A stretch of DNA of 36,189 nucleotides. Origin: Candidatus Doudnabacteria bacterium CG10_big_fil_rev_8_21_14_0_10_41_10. GTDB taxonomy: Bacteria; Patescibacteriota; Doudnabacteria; UBA920; 2-01-FULL-50-11. The stretch is from assembly GCA_002773695.1 (NCBI GenBank), contig PFAJ01000042.1, positions 1 to 36,189 on the forward strand. Direction: 5' to 3'. The position numbers and the translations under genes were made by a program. The notes beneath the pieces were generated by a model. That model was not told the origin of the DNA, did not search any database, and saw nothing but the letters and a program-made list of their open reading frames with translations. Positions 10,033-17,938 of this stretch are shown piece after piece (the first letter of the stretch is position 1; each line of letters starts with the position of its first letter).

Positions 10033-10518
10033 ATGGAAGTATCATTACACAATTTAAAATCTAGTGGGAAGCGAAAGCGGATGCGAATTGGTCGTGGAAA
10101 TTCGGCTGGTAAAGGAACATATTCCGGCCGTGGTATTAAAGGTCAATTTGCTCGATCCGGTAGTTCGATGAGAGCAGGATACGAAGGTGGAAGAACTTCA
10201 CTAATCACCTCAACGCCAAAAATGCGCGGAAAAGGCTTCCGGAGCTTTAAAGCTTTTGTGTCTGTATTAAACTTGGGAGATTTAAATCGTTTTAACGACG
10301 GTGATGTTATTACCCAAAAAAAACTAGTCACCGCTAGACTGGTTAAACCCGGACCTGTTAAAATTTTAGGTACGGGCGAGCTTAGAAAGAAACTAAGTGT
10401 TCGATTGCCGGTTTCGTATTCCGCAAGAGTCAAAATCGAAAAAGCCGGTGGTACCGTGTTGAAACCTGTTGATGAATCCGGAAGCAAGGTTGAAGAAACT
10501 AAAAAGAGTGGCGTTTAG
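10033..10518 (+). CDS. rplO: 50S ribosomal protein L15
   Basis: uL15 motif (LHNLKSSGKRKRMRIGRGNSAGKGTYSGRGIKGQ). Confidence 0.95.
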   Translation: MEVSLHNLKSSGKRKRMRIGRGNSAGKGTYSGRGIKGQFARSGSSMRAGYEGGRTSLITSTPKMRGKGFRSFKAFVSVLNLGDLNRFNDGDVITQKKLVTARLVKPGPVKILGTGELRKKLSVRLPVSYSARVKIEKAGGTVLKPVDESGSKVEETKKSGV

Positions 10519-10540
10519 TATTATTATCAAAAACTGACGC

Positions 10541-11821
10541 ATGAAAAAACTTATCCAAATTTTCAAGTTGAAAGACCTCCGTATGAAGATTATCGCGGTG
10601 GCGTTGCTGTTGGCCGCTTCCCGGGTTTTTGCTCATATTCCGATTCCAGGAATTGATACGGCTCAACTAAAAGAATTTTTTCAACAAAACCAATTATTTG
10701 GGCTTTTGGATATATTTGCCGGTGGCGGTTTAACCAATGTTTCTATTGCAATGTTGGGACTAGCGCCCTACATTACAGCGTCTATCATCATCCAGTTGTT
10801 AACTATTCTTATTCCAAAACTGCAAGAACTTTCCAAAGAAGGCGGGGAAGCCGGAAGAGCGAAAATTAACCAGTACACCAGATTTCTAACAATCCCGTTA
10901 GCCGTTTTACAGGCGTTTGGAACTATTATGTTATTCTCCCGTGGCGGTGGTGGTGCGGGAATAATTGGGGTTTTGACACCGTTTGAATGGTTACTCACCC
11001 TGCTTTCAGTTACAGCGGGGACAATGATTCTGATGTGGCTCGGAGAAATGATTACTGAATATAATATTGGAAACGGGATCTCTCTTTTGATTTTTGCGGG
11101 TATCGTCGCGCAATTACCACAATTTCTTTCAAGCGCTTCTTTATCTTTTGATTCTACCCAAGCCCCGACTTTAATAGGGTTTGGAGTGATCGCGTTACTG
11201 GTTATTGCCGGAGTGGTAATGATTACCGAAGCTACGCGAAACATTCCGGTGTCATACGCCAAGCGCATACGAGGGAATAAACTATACGGCGGGGTCTCCA
11301 CCCACTTGCCACTGCGAGTCAACACCGCCGGTGTTATCCCGATAATTTTCGCTATTTCAGTTTTGTTGTTTCCGGGGATTGTCGCGAATTTTTTTGTACA
11401 GGCTAACAACGCCATGATTTCCGGGATTGCTCAGAAAGTGGTTGAAATTTTCAATAATCAAACTTTTTATGGAGCGGCATATTTCTTGCTAGTGGTGTTG
11501 TTTACATTTTTTTATACGGCAGTCGTGTTCAATCCAGATGAAGTCTCGGAAAATATTCAGAGGCAGGGCGGGTTTGTTCCCGGTCTTCGACCAGGAAGCC
11601 AAACCGCGGATTTTTTAACGAAAGTTTTGAACCGGATTACTTTGGCCGGCGCCGTATTTTTGGGGCTTATCGCAGTCCTACCGTTTTTGTTCCAGGCCTT
11701 TACCGGTTCCGGAAACCTGGTGATTGGTGGAACTTCTCTTTTGATCGTTGTCGCGGTAGTAATAGAAACCGTTAAACAGATTGAATCACAGCTGGTTGCT
11801 CACGACTACGAAGGGTTTTGA
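10541..11821 (+). CDS. secY: Protein translocase subunit SecY
   Basis: SecY motifs (IAVALLLAASRVFAHIPIPGID; GGVSTHLPLRVNTAGVIPIIFA; NPDEVSENIQRQGGFVPGLRPG). Confidence 0.98.
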   Translation: MKKLIQIFKLKDLRMKIIAVALLLAASRVFAHIPIPGIDTAQLKEFFQQNQLFGLLDIFAGGGLTNVSIAMLGLAPYITASIIIQLLTILIPKLQELSKEGGEAGRAKINQYTRFLTIPLAVLQAFGTIMLFSRGGGGAGIIGVLTPFEWLLTLLSVTAGTMILMWLGEMITEYNIGNGISLLIFAGIVAQLPQFLSSASLSFDSTQAPTLIGFGVIALLVIAGVVMITEATRNIPVSYAKRIRGNKLYGGVSTHLPLRVNTAGVIPIIFAISVLLFPGIVANFFVQANNAMISGIAQKVVEIFNNQTFYGAAYFLLVVLFTFFYTAVVFNPDEVSENIQRQGGFVPGLRPGSQTADFLTKVLNRITLAGAVFLGLIAVLPFLFQAFTGSGNLVIGGTSLLIVVAVVIETVKQIESQLVAHDYEGF

Positions 11822-11844
11822 GAGAGCTAGTAGATTCGATGCAG

Positions 11845-11874
11845 AAAACAGCCTGAAAAGGCCGTTTTATTTTT
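11845..11874 (+). terminator. intrinsic terminator after secY
   Basis: AAAACaGCCT-GAAA-AGGCcGTTTT followed by ATTTTT. Confidence 0.7.
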
Positions 11875-11876
11875 CC

Positions 11877-11905
11877 TTGACAGAGGTTAATAAATGGTTT
11901 ACAAT
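11877..11905 (+). promoter_or_regulatory. near-consensus promoter for the intergenic RNA candidate
   Basis: TTGACA (11877-11882), 17-nt spacer, TACAAT (11900-11905), predicted +1 near 11912. Confidence 0.75.
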
Positions 11906-11911
11906 TTTTTC

Positions 11912-12131
11912 ACATGCAGGTATTTGGCGGAACGTTGCGGTTGCAGCCATCTATCTGTTTTCTCCTTGGTACATCAAGGCTCTCCGCTACTGGGAGATCA
12001 GAGTCGTAAGACACCTGCGCGGAGAGCCGGCAATAATAAAGAGGATTTCGTTTTCATTCGATTTTTTTTCTCCTTGGAGTTGCGGTTTTTGCTTGGCTGG
12101 CCCCCGTGGTTGGCCAAGCGTTTTGTTTTTA
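11912..12131 (+). ncRNA. candidate standalone structured small RNA (about 220 nt), family unknown
   Basis: Own promoter and terminator; 10-bp GGCTCTCCGC/GCGGAGAGCC stem (11978-11987/12019-12028), CCTTG-GTACAT-CAAGG hairpin, GCAGGT/ACCTGC pairing (11916-11921/12013-12018); no convincing ORF. Confidence 0.55.
12091..12130 (+). terminator. intrinsic terminator of the RNA candidate
   Basis: GCTTGGCTGGCC…GGTTGGCCAAGC (with G-U pairs) followed by GTTTTGTTTTT. Confidence 0.75.
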
Positions 12132-12334
12132 AAAAAGTAACAACGACTTTGAATTACGAAACTCCCCAAACATAATATCTTTTAAAGGCAACACCCGAAG
12201 CAATCTCGCCGATTTTTTAAAGAATTATTTCGGCCACCGATCTGCCGATGACAGGAATATCGGGGTTTTGTAATTCACAGGCAAGAAAGACCTTGTGGGA
12301 TAAAAGGTTTTTTTGTTTGTGTTATAATATACTC

Positions 12335-12964
12335 ATGGAAATATTTGATTTAGTCGGTTTAATAAAAACAGCCGGACTTCTTGGGGTCTGGGGTATAATT
12401 TTTGCGGAAACCGGATTACTTATCGGATTTTTTTTGCCCGGGGATTCATTGCTTTTCACCGCCGGATTTTTAGCTTCACAGGGATTTTTAAATTTTTATG
12501 CTTTAGCTATCGGGAGTTTTGTCGCCGCGATCGTTGGTGATAGCGTGGGGTATGCTTTTGGAAAAAAAGTCGGACCCGCAATATTTAAAAGAGAAGACTC
12601 ACGATTTTTCAAAAAAAGTCATTTGGAAAAAGCTCGTGAATTTTACGAAAAGCATGGTGGAAAGACTATTATGCTTGCTCGGTTCGTGCCGATTGTTCGA
12701 ACGTTTGCCCCGATAGTTGCCGGAGTTGGAAACATGAAATATTCCCATTTTATTTCATATAATATTGCGGGTGGGTTTATCTGGACCATCGGAATGTCGT
12801 CTTTGGGATTTTTTCTGGGGAATATTTTGCCAAATCCGGATAAGTACATACTTCCGATTGTTGGATTAATTATTTTACTTTCAATATCGCCGGGAATTGT
12901 CCACGCGCTAAAAGATAAAGAAACCAGAGAAAACATTTGGAGATTTGTAACCAGGAGATCATAG
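12335..12964 (+). CDS. DedA family membrane protein
   Basis: DedA/SNARE-associated pattern (FAETGLLIGFFLPGDSLLFTAGFLASQG; ARFVPIVRTFAPIVAGVGNM); ATG at 12335 preferred to the ORF-track start 12248. Confidence 0.9.
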   Translation: MEIFDLVGLIKTAGLLGVWGIIFAETGLLIGFFLPGDSLLFTAGFLASQGFLNFYALAIGSFVAAIVGDSVGYAFGKKVGPAIFKREDSRFFKKSHLEKAREFYEKHGGKTIMLARFVPIVRTFAPIVAGVGNMKYSHFISYNIAGGFIWTIGMSSLGFFLGNILPNPDKYILPIVGLIILLSISPGIVHALKDKETRENIWRFVTRRS

Positions 12965-12975
12965 GAGGAATACTA

Positions 12976-13379
12976 TTGAAGAGGTTTGTTGTCAGACCAG
13001 CGGAGAAAGGTGAGATGCCGGCAATCCGAGCGCTAATCCGGACTCGTCCAAAAGAACTTGCGCAGAAACATCTGCCGGGCTTACGCTCTTTTTTTGTGGC
13101 TGTAACAAGCTCGGGTGAGATCGTAGGTTGCGCGGCGATCTAGATTTATAGCAAAAGACTTGCTGAATTTCGGAGCCTTTGTGTTTTGGATGGCTATGAA
13201 GGCAAAGGAGTCGGCAGTAGTTTGTGGGAGGCTTGTCAAAGAAAAGCGAGTGGACGGGGGTGTTTGAGATTGAATTAAGAACAGACAAACCGGGGTATTT
13301 TGAAAAGTTTGGTTTTAGGGTAGAACGTACCGGCAAAACCGCGATGTTTTTGGATCTTGGAAATGGAAAAGATCCTTAG
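12976..13379 (+). pseudogene. GNAT N-acetyltransferase, disrupted
   Basis: RFVVRPAEKGEMPAIRALI…IVGCAAI*IYSKRL…LCVLDGYEGKGVGSSLWEACQRKA then frameshift to FEIELRTDKPGYFEKFGFRVERTGKTAMFLDLG; in-frame TAG at 13141 plus one frameshift near 13262-13290. Confidence 0.75.
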
Positions 13380-13385
13380 TGCCAA

Positions 13386-13412
13386 ACGGCAGCACAATGT
13401 TGTGGCCTTTTT
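13386..13412 (+). terminator. putative terminator
   Basis: ggcagcacaatgttgtggcc hairpin followed by TTTTTT. Confidence 0.5.
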
Positions 13413-13453
13413 TATTTACTGGTATGCTTGATAAGTGATAAGTAATTGAAAAT

Positions 13454-14020
13454 ATGCCCTATAAATTTAAAGAAATAGAAGTCCGGTTTTTGGAGATTGA
13501 TGAAAAATCGCTCAAGCGAAAACTTTTGGATTTGGGGGCAAAAGATTATGGGAAGGATTTGCTTAAAGACGATTTATATTACCATACGGACAAAGAATTC
13601 GATGATAATCATAAAAGGTTCTGTCGGATTAGACACGCTAAATCGGGTATGACTTTTACTTATAAACATTTCCAGTCGCATTCGGCAACAGGAACAAAAG
13701 AAATCGAGTTTGAAATTGAGGATGAGGAATCCCTAAACGCGTTTCTCGTCGAGATGGGTTGGGAAAGAGTTCGTAGGAACGAGGTTAAGCTACATAAGTT
13801 CGTTTTGGATAAAGTGATTTTTGATTTCAAAATCTGGCCGTCTGTTCCTCCCGTTGTAGAGTTGGAAGGCGAGTCCGAGGAGGATTTGAAGTCAGCTGCA
13901 AAAAAAGTTGGTTTAGATTGGAACGAGGTCGAATTGCGGCCACCCCCGGTTGTTTTAGAAAAGGTTTATAAAATTCCGATTCATGATTTGAAACTGTTCA
14001 CTTTTGACAAGATTGAGTAA
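13454..14020 (+). CDS. CYTH domain protein / class IV adenylate cyclase-like
   Basis: FKEIEVRFLEIDEKSLKRKLLDLGAKDYG…TYKH…KEIEFEIEDEESLNAFLVEMGW; CYTH-type ExExK motif. Confidence 0.8.
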   Translation: MPYKFKEIEVRFLEIDEKSLKRKLLDLGAKDYGKDLLKDDLYYHTDKEFDDNHKRFCRIRHAKSGMTFTYKHFQSHSATGTKEIEFEIEDEESLNAFLVEMGWERVRRNEVKLHKFVLDKVIFDFKIWPSVPPVVELEGESEEDLKSAAKKVGLDWNEVELRPPPVVLEKVYKIPIHDLKLFTFDKIE

Positions 14021-14021
14021 T

Positions 14022-14494
14022 ATGAATGCGGGAAAAGATCAAACCAGACACCTAATGACGCTTTGTACGATTAGAAAACAAGGGAAGATTTTGTTGGGTT
14101 TAAAAAAGAAAGGTTTCGGACAGGGGCTTTGGAACGGATTTGGCGGTAAGGTCGAGAAAGGAGAAACTATTGAACACGCGGCGGTGAGAGAGGTGCAGGA
14201 AGAAGCAGGGATTCCCCGCTTGGTTTAAAAAAGTGGGGAAAGATTGATTTTTATCAATTTAACGGGGAAGTTTTCGAGGTTCATTTTTTTACGGCTACGA
14301 GTTTCTCGGGTACTCCCAAAGAATGGGAGAAACTTATTCCTAAATGGTTTGACGAGACTAAAATCCCGTATGATAGAATGTTTCCGGATGATAAGATTTG
14401 GCTACCGATGTTACTTCGAGGACAAAAGTTTTCCGGGGAAGTCTGGTTTGATAAAGATTATAAAATAGTAAAGCACACGATTAGAGCAATTTAA
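14022..14494 (+). pseudogene. NUDIX hydrolase resembling MTH1/8-oxo-dGTPase, single frameshift
   Basis: Nudix box GGKVEKGETIEHAAVREVQEEAG in frame 0, then WGKIDFYQFNGEVFEVHFFTATSFSGTPKEWEKLIPKWFDETKIPYDRMFPDDKIWLPMLLRGQKFSGEVWFDKD in frame 2; shift near CCCC at 14214-14217. Confidence 0.8.
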
Positions 14495-14746
14495 AAAACG
14501 GCTCCTTACTAACCCCTACTCACCGGCAGGCAGGTTTTTTATAAAAAGGAAAATATGATTCTACGCAGGAAACGGAAATTAAAGCAAAAGTAAAAATCGA
14601 AAAATGGTGCCTGAAAAGCTGAAGAAAAGACATAAAAGAGTTCTTAAAATTATTAAAGGAGCTTGAGTCTATTTTAAATGATCGAGTGGATATTGGTTTT
14701 AGGATATTTTGATGTATAATAAGATTATAGGGGTAAATATAAAAAG

Positions 14747-15337
14747 ATGAAAAATCTCAAAAATATAGTAAATTTTCTTTTTGAAACCGGGATTTTGGCA
14801 AAAACTCCACGGTCCGGTTTTCATTTTTTAGGCTCGGGAAAACAATCTGTTGCCGAGCATACCAATCGAGCCTCGTTTATCGGCTACGCGCTTTCTATGA
14901 TGGAGAAAAACGCGGACACCGCAAAAGTTTTGAAGATGTGTTTACTACACGATTTAGCAGAGGCAAGAACTACGGATTTAAATTATCTACACCAAAAATA
15001 TACCGTCGCCAAAGAAGAAAAAGCCGTTGAAGATTTGAGCAAGACTTTGCCTTTTGGAGAGGATATTAAAAATACGATTAAGGAGTACCAAGAAAGAATC
15101 ACTCTCGAAGCAAAGTTGGCAAAAGATGCTGATAACCTGGAGTGGGCGTTGTCGATGAAAGAGCAATGGGATATCGGAAATGTCCGCGCAAAAGATTGGT
15201 TTGAAATAACAGTAAAAAGATTGATAACCGACACCGGAAAGCGGTTGGCCGAGGAAATCCGTAAAACCGATAGCAACGACTGGTTTTTTCCAAACAAAAA
15301 TGACGACTGGTGGGTAAACAGGAATAAAAAGAAATAA
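14747..15337 (+). CDS. HD domain phosphohydrolase (YfbR/HDDC2-like)
   Basis: SVAEHTNRASFIGYAL…KMCLLHDLAEARTTDL…EAKLAKDADNLE (H…HD…D pattern). Confidence 0.85.
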   Translation: MKNLKNIVNFLFETGILAKTPRSGFHFLGSGKQSVAEHTNRASFIGYALSMMEKNADTAKVLKMCLLHDLAEARTTDLNYLHQKYTVAKEEKAVEDLSKTLPFGEDIKNTIKEYQERITLEAKLAKDADNLEWALSMKEQWDIGNVRAKDWFEITVKRLITDTGKRLAEEIRKTDSNDWFFPNKNDDWWVNRNKKK

Positions 15338-15390
15338 CACGCAGTGTCATTCCGGGCTACGATCCGGAATCCATAAAATAGTTTTACAAT

Positions 15391-15885
15391 ATGGATATAT
15401 TGTCACATGCACTTTGGGGAGGAGTCGCCTTTGGAAGAAAATTAAAACGAAATTATTGGCTGGCTTTTTTGTTCGGATTACTGCCGGACTTCGTAACATT
15501 TACCCCGCTGTTTGTTGGAGCGCTGTTTGGTTATTTTAATCTAACGCATTTAACCGCAGAGGCATCTGGAGCCATCCCGAGTTTCGTTTACATTTTATAC
15601 AACTTAACTCATAGTTTAATAATTTTTAGCGTGATATTTTTGGTTGTTTGGATAGTTTTAAAAAAGCCATTTATACCGCTTTTAGCATTGCCTTTGCATA
15701 TTATTTTAGATATTTTTACTCACGGTGTAGACTTTTTCCCAACACCATTTTTATGGCCGGTATCAAATTTTGCTTTTGATGGAACTATTTGGACAAAACC
15801 GATAATTTTTTTACCAAACGTTGCCGGGTTAATTTTGGTTTATGGATTTTGGTATTTTAAAACACGTCGTAAAATTAATTATTAA
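15391..15885 (+). CDS. membrane-bound metal-dependent hydrolase-like protein (YdjM/DUF457-like)
   Basis: MDILSHALWGGVAFGRK…GLLPDF…THSLI…LPLHIILDIFTHG, several TM segments. Confidence 0.6.
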   Translation: MDILSHALWGGVAFGRKLKRNYWLAFLFGLLPDFVTFTPLFVGALFGYFNLTHLTAEASGAIPSFVYILYNLTHSLIIFSVIFLVVWIVLKKPFIPLLALPLHIILDIFTHGVDFFPTPFLWPVSNFAFDGTIWTKPIIFLPNVAGLILVYGFWYFKTRRKINY

Positions 15886-15949
15886 AATGTATGTGTTCGC
15901 CTCACGTGTATAAAGGTTTTGAGTACGAATTATAATTAAAAAAATATAT

Positions 15950-16192
15950 ATGAAGTTTAGCATAAAGGCGCTGGCCATGGGATGTGGCTTTACCAACGCT
16001 TTTGCATTTTTAGTTCTTGGATTGACAGCCGCGTTTCTTGGTTGGGGGAATGAACTGGTGGAATTGGCTTCGAAACTTTATCTTGGGTACGGGGTTGACC
16101 CAATTGGGCTAGTGGTTGGAGTTTTGTGGGCGTTTGTAGACGGATTTCTTCTCGGGGCGTTATTTGCAACCGTGTACAATAAGTTTTTGTAA
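15950..16192 (+). CDS. small two-TM membrane protein
   Basis: 80 aa, hydrophobic segments FLVLGLTAAFLGW and GLVVGVLWAFVDGFLLGALFATVY, followed by a terminator. Confidence 0.65.
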   Translation: MKFSIKALAMGCGFTNAFAFLVLGLTAAFLGWGNELVELASKLYLGYGVDPIGLVVGVLWAFVDGFLLGALFATVYNKFL

Positions 16193-16211
16193 GGTTTAGT
16201 AGAGAAAAAAT

Positions 16212-16250
16212 AAACTACCGCCGGCATGACACCGGCGGTAGTTTATTTCC
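16212..16250 (+). terminator. intrinsic terminator
   Basis: AAACTACCGCCGG-CATGACA-CCGGCGGTAGTTT (perfect 13-bp stem) followed by ATTTCCTTT. Confidence 0.75.
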
Positions 16251-16301
16251 TTTCTAGAAATTCTGGGTTTTAGGCCGGGGAGGACGTTTTTAATATTTTT
16301 C

Positions 16302-16386
16302 GAGCGAGGCGTTAGCCGAGTCGAGAAGATACAATAATATAGTTCTCGATTTCCTCCCTAGGCGGACAAGTCGCTCGAACAATAAC
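16302..16386. repeat. intergenic palindromic repeat, family B copy 1
   Basis: TTCGAGCGAGG…GTCGAGAAGATA…GTTCTCGA…GCTCGAACAATA shared with 23444-23538. Confidence 0.7.
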
Positions 16387-16613
16387 GTTTTTCAAACGAG
16401 GAGCCTTGGGGGAAAGTTATGAGAGGACGTTATTGATTAGCGGATTTGAAAATTAACCTCACCTCTTAAACCCCTAGTATTTTAGACGTTTTTTTGATAT
16501 GCTGGGTGATAGAGTGTTGTATGAAAGTAAGACGTTTTTAAAAAAAATACGTTTCTGGATTACGCCGAAACGTATCGGTCAAAGACGGCCTGATGTTGTT
16601 CGCGCGTCGTTGG

Positions 16614-16799
16614 TTAACAATCCTTGCCTCGCAAGGCCTGGATTGTTAAGAAGAGGCACGCCAGCGCTCCCAAGCCGCTCCATATCCTCCTGGCCACAAT
16701 CGCGTCCCAAGAAACAAGGTTGAAAGTCATGAGGACAAAAATCGTCATAAATACAAAAAAAAGGATCGCCTTACCCATCCGGTCTTTCCAAGGCATCAT
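16614..16799 (-). CDS. small membrane protein, 61 aa
   Basis: Strong SD AGGAGGG-CAA-ATG; hydrophobic AILFFVFMTIFVLMTFNLV and SGLGALACLFLTIQAL. Confidence 0.6.
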   Translation of the reverse strand: MMPWKDRMGKAILFFVFMTIFVLMTFNLVSWDAIVARRIWSGLGALACLFLTIQALRGKDC

Positions 16800-16924
16800 T
16801 TGCCCTCCTGTATCAAGTTTTTTTAGATAACGATGTAAGAAAATATAATAGCACCTTAATTAATAAATCTCAATGTTTAAAATAAACGACCTTTTGTAAA
16901 CAAAGGCTGTAATATTTAAGTTAT

Positions 16925-17938
16925 ATGAACCTCGGTTTTTGGGGAAAATTAAAAAAACCGATCATGGCGCTGGCGCCGATGGCGGATGTTACCGATGTTG
17001 CGTTTCGGGAGATGTTTTCTATGTACGGAAAACCTGACGTTATGTTTACCGAGTTTGTTTCTACCGACGGACTTTGTTCTTCCGGCCGGAAAAATTTGAT
17101 GCGTGAGTTGCAATACACCCCCAAACAACGGCCGATTGTCGCCCAAATTTGGGGGAACAAACCGGAAAATTTTTATAAGACAGCGTTACTGCTCAAAAAA
17201 CTCAAATTCGATGGGATTGATATAAATATGGGCTGTCCGCAAAGAAAGGAGATCGCGCAGGGGACTTGCGTCGCTTTAATCAAAAAGCCGGATTTGGCAA
17301 AAAAAATTATCAAAGAAATCATGCGTGGCGCGGGGAAACTTCCGGTTTCAGTTAAAACCCGGATCGGTTTTGATAAAATCGAAACAGTGAAGTGGGTTGG
17401 TCATCTTTTGGAAACAAAACCCGCGGCGATTATTTTGCACGCACGGACTAAAAAAGAAATGTCCAAGGCTCCCGCGCATTGGGAAGAGATTGCCAAAGCA
17501 GTTGAATTGCGTGACGAGTTAAAATCAAAAACTCTCATTTTGGGAAATGGTGACGTTTGGGATTTAGCAGATGCCCGCGCAAAAGCGCAAGAAACCGGGG
17601 CGGACGGGGTAATGCTTGGTCGCTCGGCATTTGGCAACCCATGGTTGTTTAAAAAACGAATTAAGGAGATTACCATCGAGGAAAAACTAAAAGTCTTGCT
17701 TGAACATGTTAAGTTGTATGAAAAGTTTTTTGGTTCTGCCATCGCCACTCCTCGACAAAAAATCTTGGCGCCCCTCCACGGGCAGGAGAGGACGCATAAG
17801 AATTTCGCGGCGATGCGAAAATATTTCAAAGCTTATGCTTCAGGGTTTGAAGGCGCTCGGGAGTTGCGGGCAGATTTAATGCGGTCGGAAGACGGCAATC
17901 AAACTCGAAAAGTTATAGGGTCATTTTTAAAAAAATGA
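16925..17938 (+). CDS. dus: tRNA-dihydrouridine synthase (DusB-like)
   Basis: MALAPMADVTDVAFREMF; INMGCPQRKEIAQGTCVALIKKP; VKTRIGFDKIE; ADGVMLGRSAFGNPWLF. Confidence 0.93.
   Translation: MNLGFWGKLKKPIMALAPMADVTDVAFREMFSMYGKPDVMFTEFVSTDGLCSSGRKNLMRELQYTPKQRPIVAQIWGNKPENFYKTALLLKKLKFDGIDINMGCPQRKEIAQGTCVALIKKPDLAKKIIKEIMRGAGKLPVSVKTRIGFDKIETVKWVGHLLETKPAAIILHARTKKEMSKAPAHWEEIAKAVELRDELKSKTLILGNGDVWDLADARAKAQETGADGVMLGRSAFGNPWLFKKRIKEITIEEKLKVLLEHVKLYEKFFGSAIATPRQKILAPLHGQERTHKNFAAMRKYFKAYASGFEGARELRADLMRSEDGNQTRKVIGSFLKK

Noticed and set aside
10768-11415. Minus-strand 215-aa ORF
   Set aside because: Antisense to secY; no family resemblance.
11894-12175. 93-aa and 119-aa plus ORFs between secY and dedA
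   Set aside because: Starts lie within the promoter or secY, and frames run through strong RNA hairpins and the terminator; no family resemblance. The region is better explained as an RNA gene.
13141-13143. TAG stop-codon recoding in the GNAT gene
   Set aside because: A separate frameshift follows in the same gene and other genes end normally at TAG; pseudogene or error is more likely.
14210-14230. Programmed -1 frameshift in the NUDIX gene
   Set aside because: No canonical X XXY YYZ slippery heptamer in the correct frame; a missing C in CCCC is simpler.
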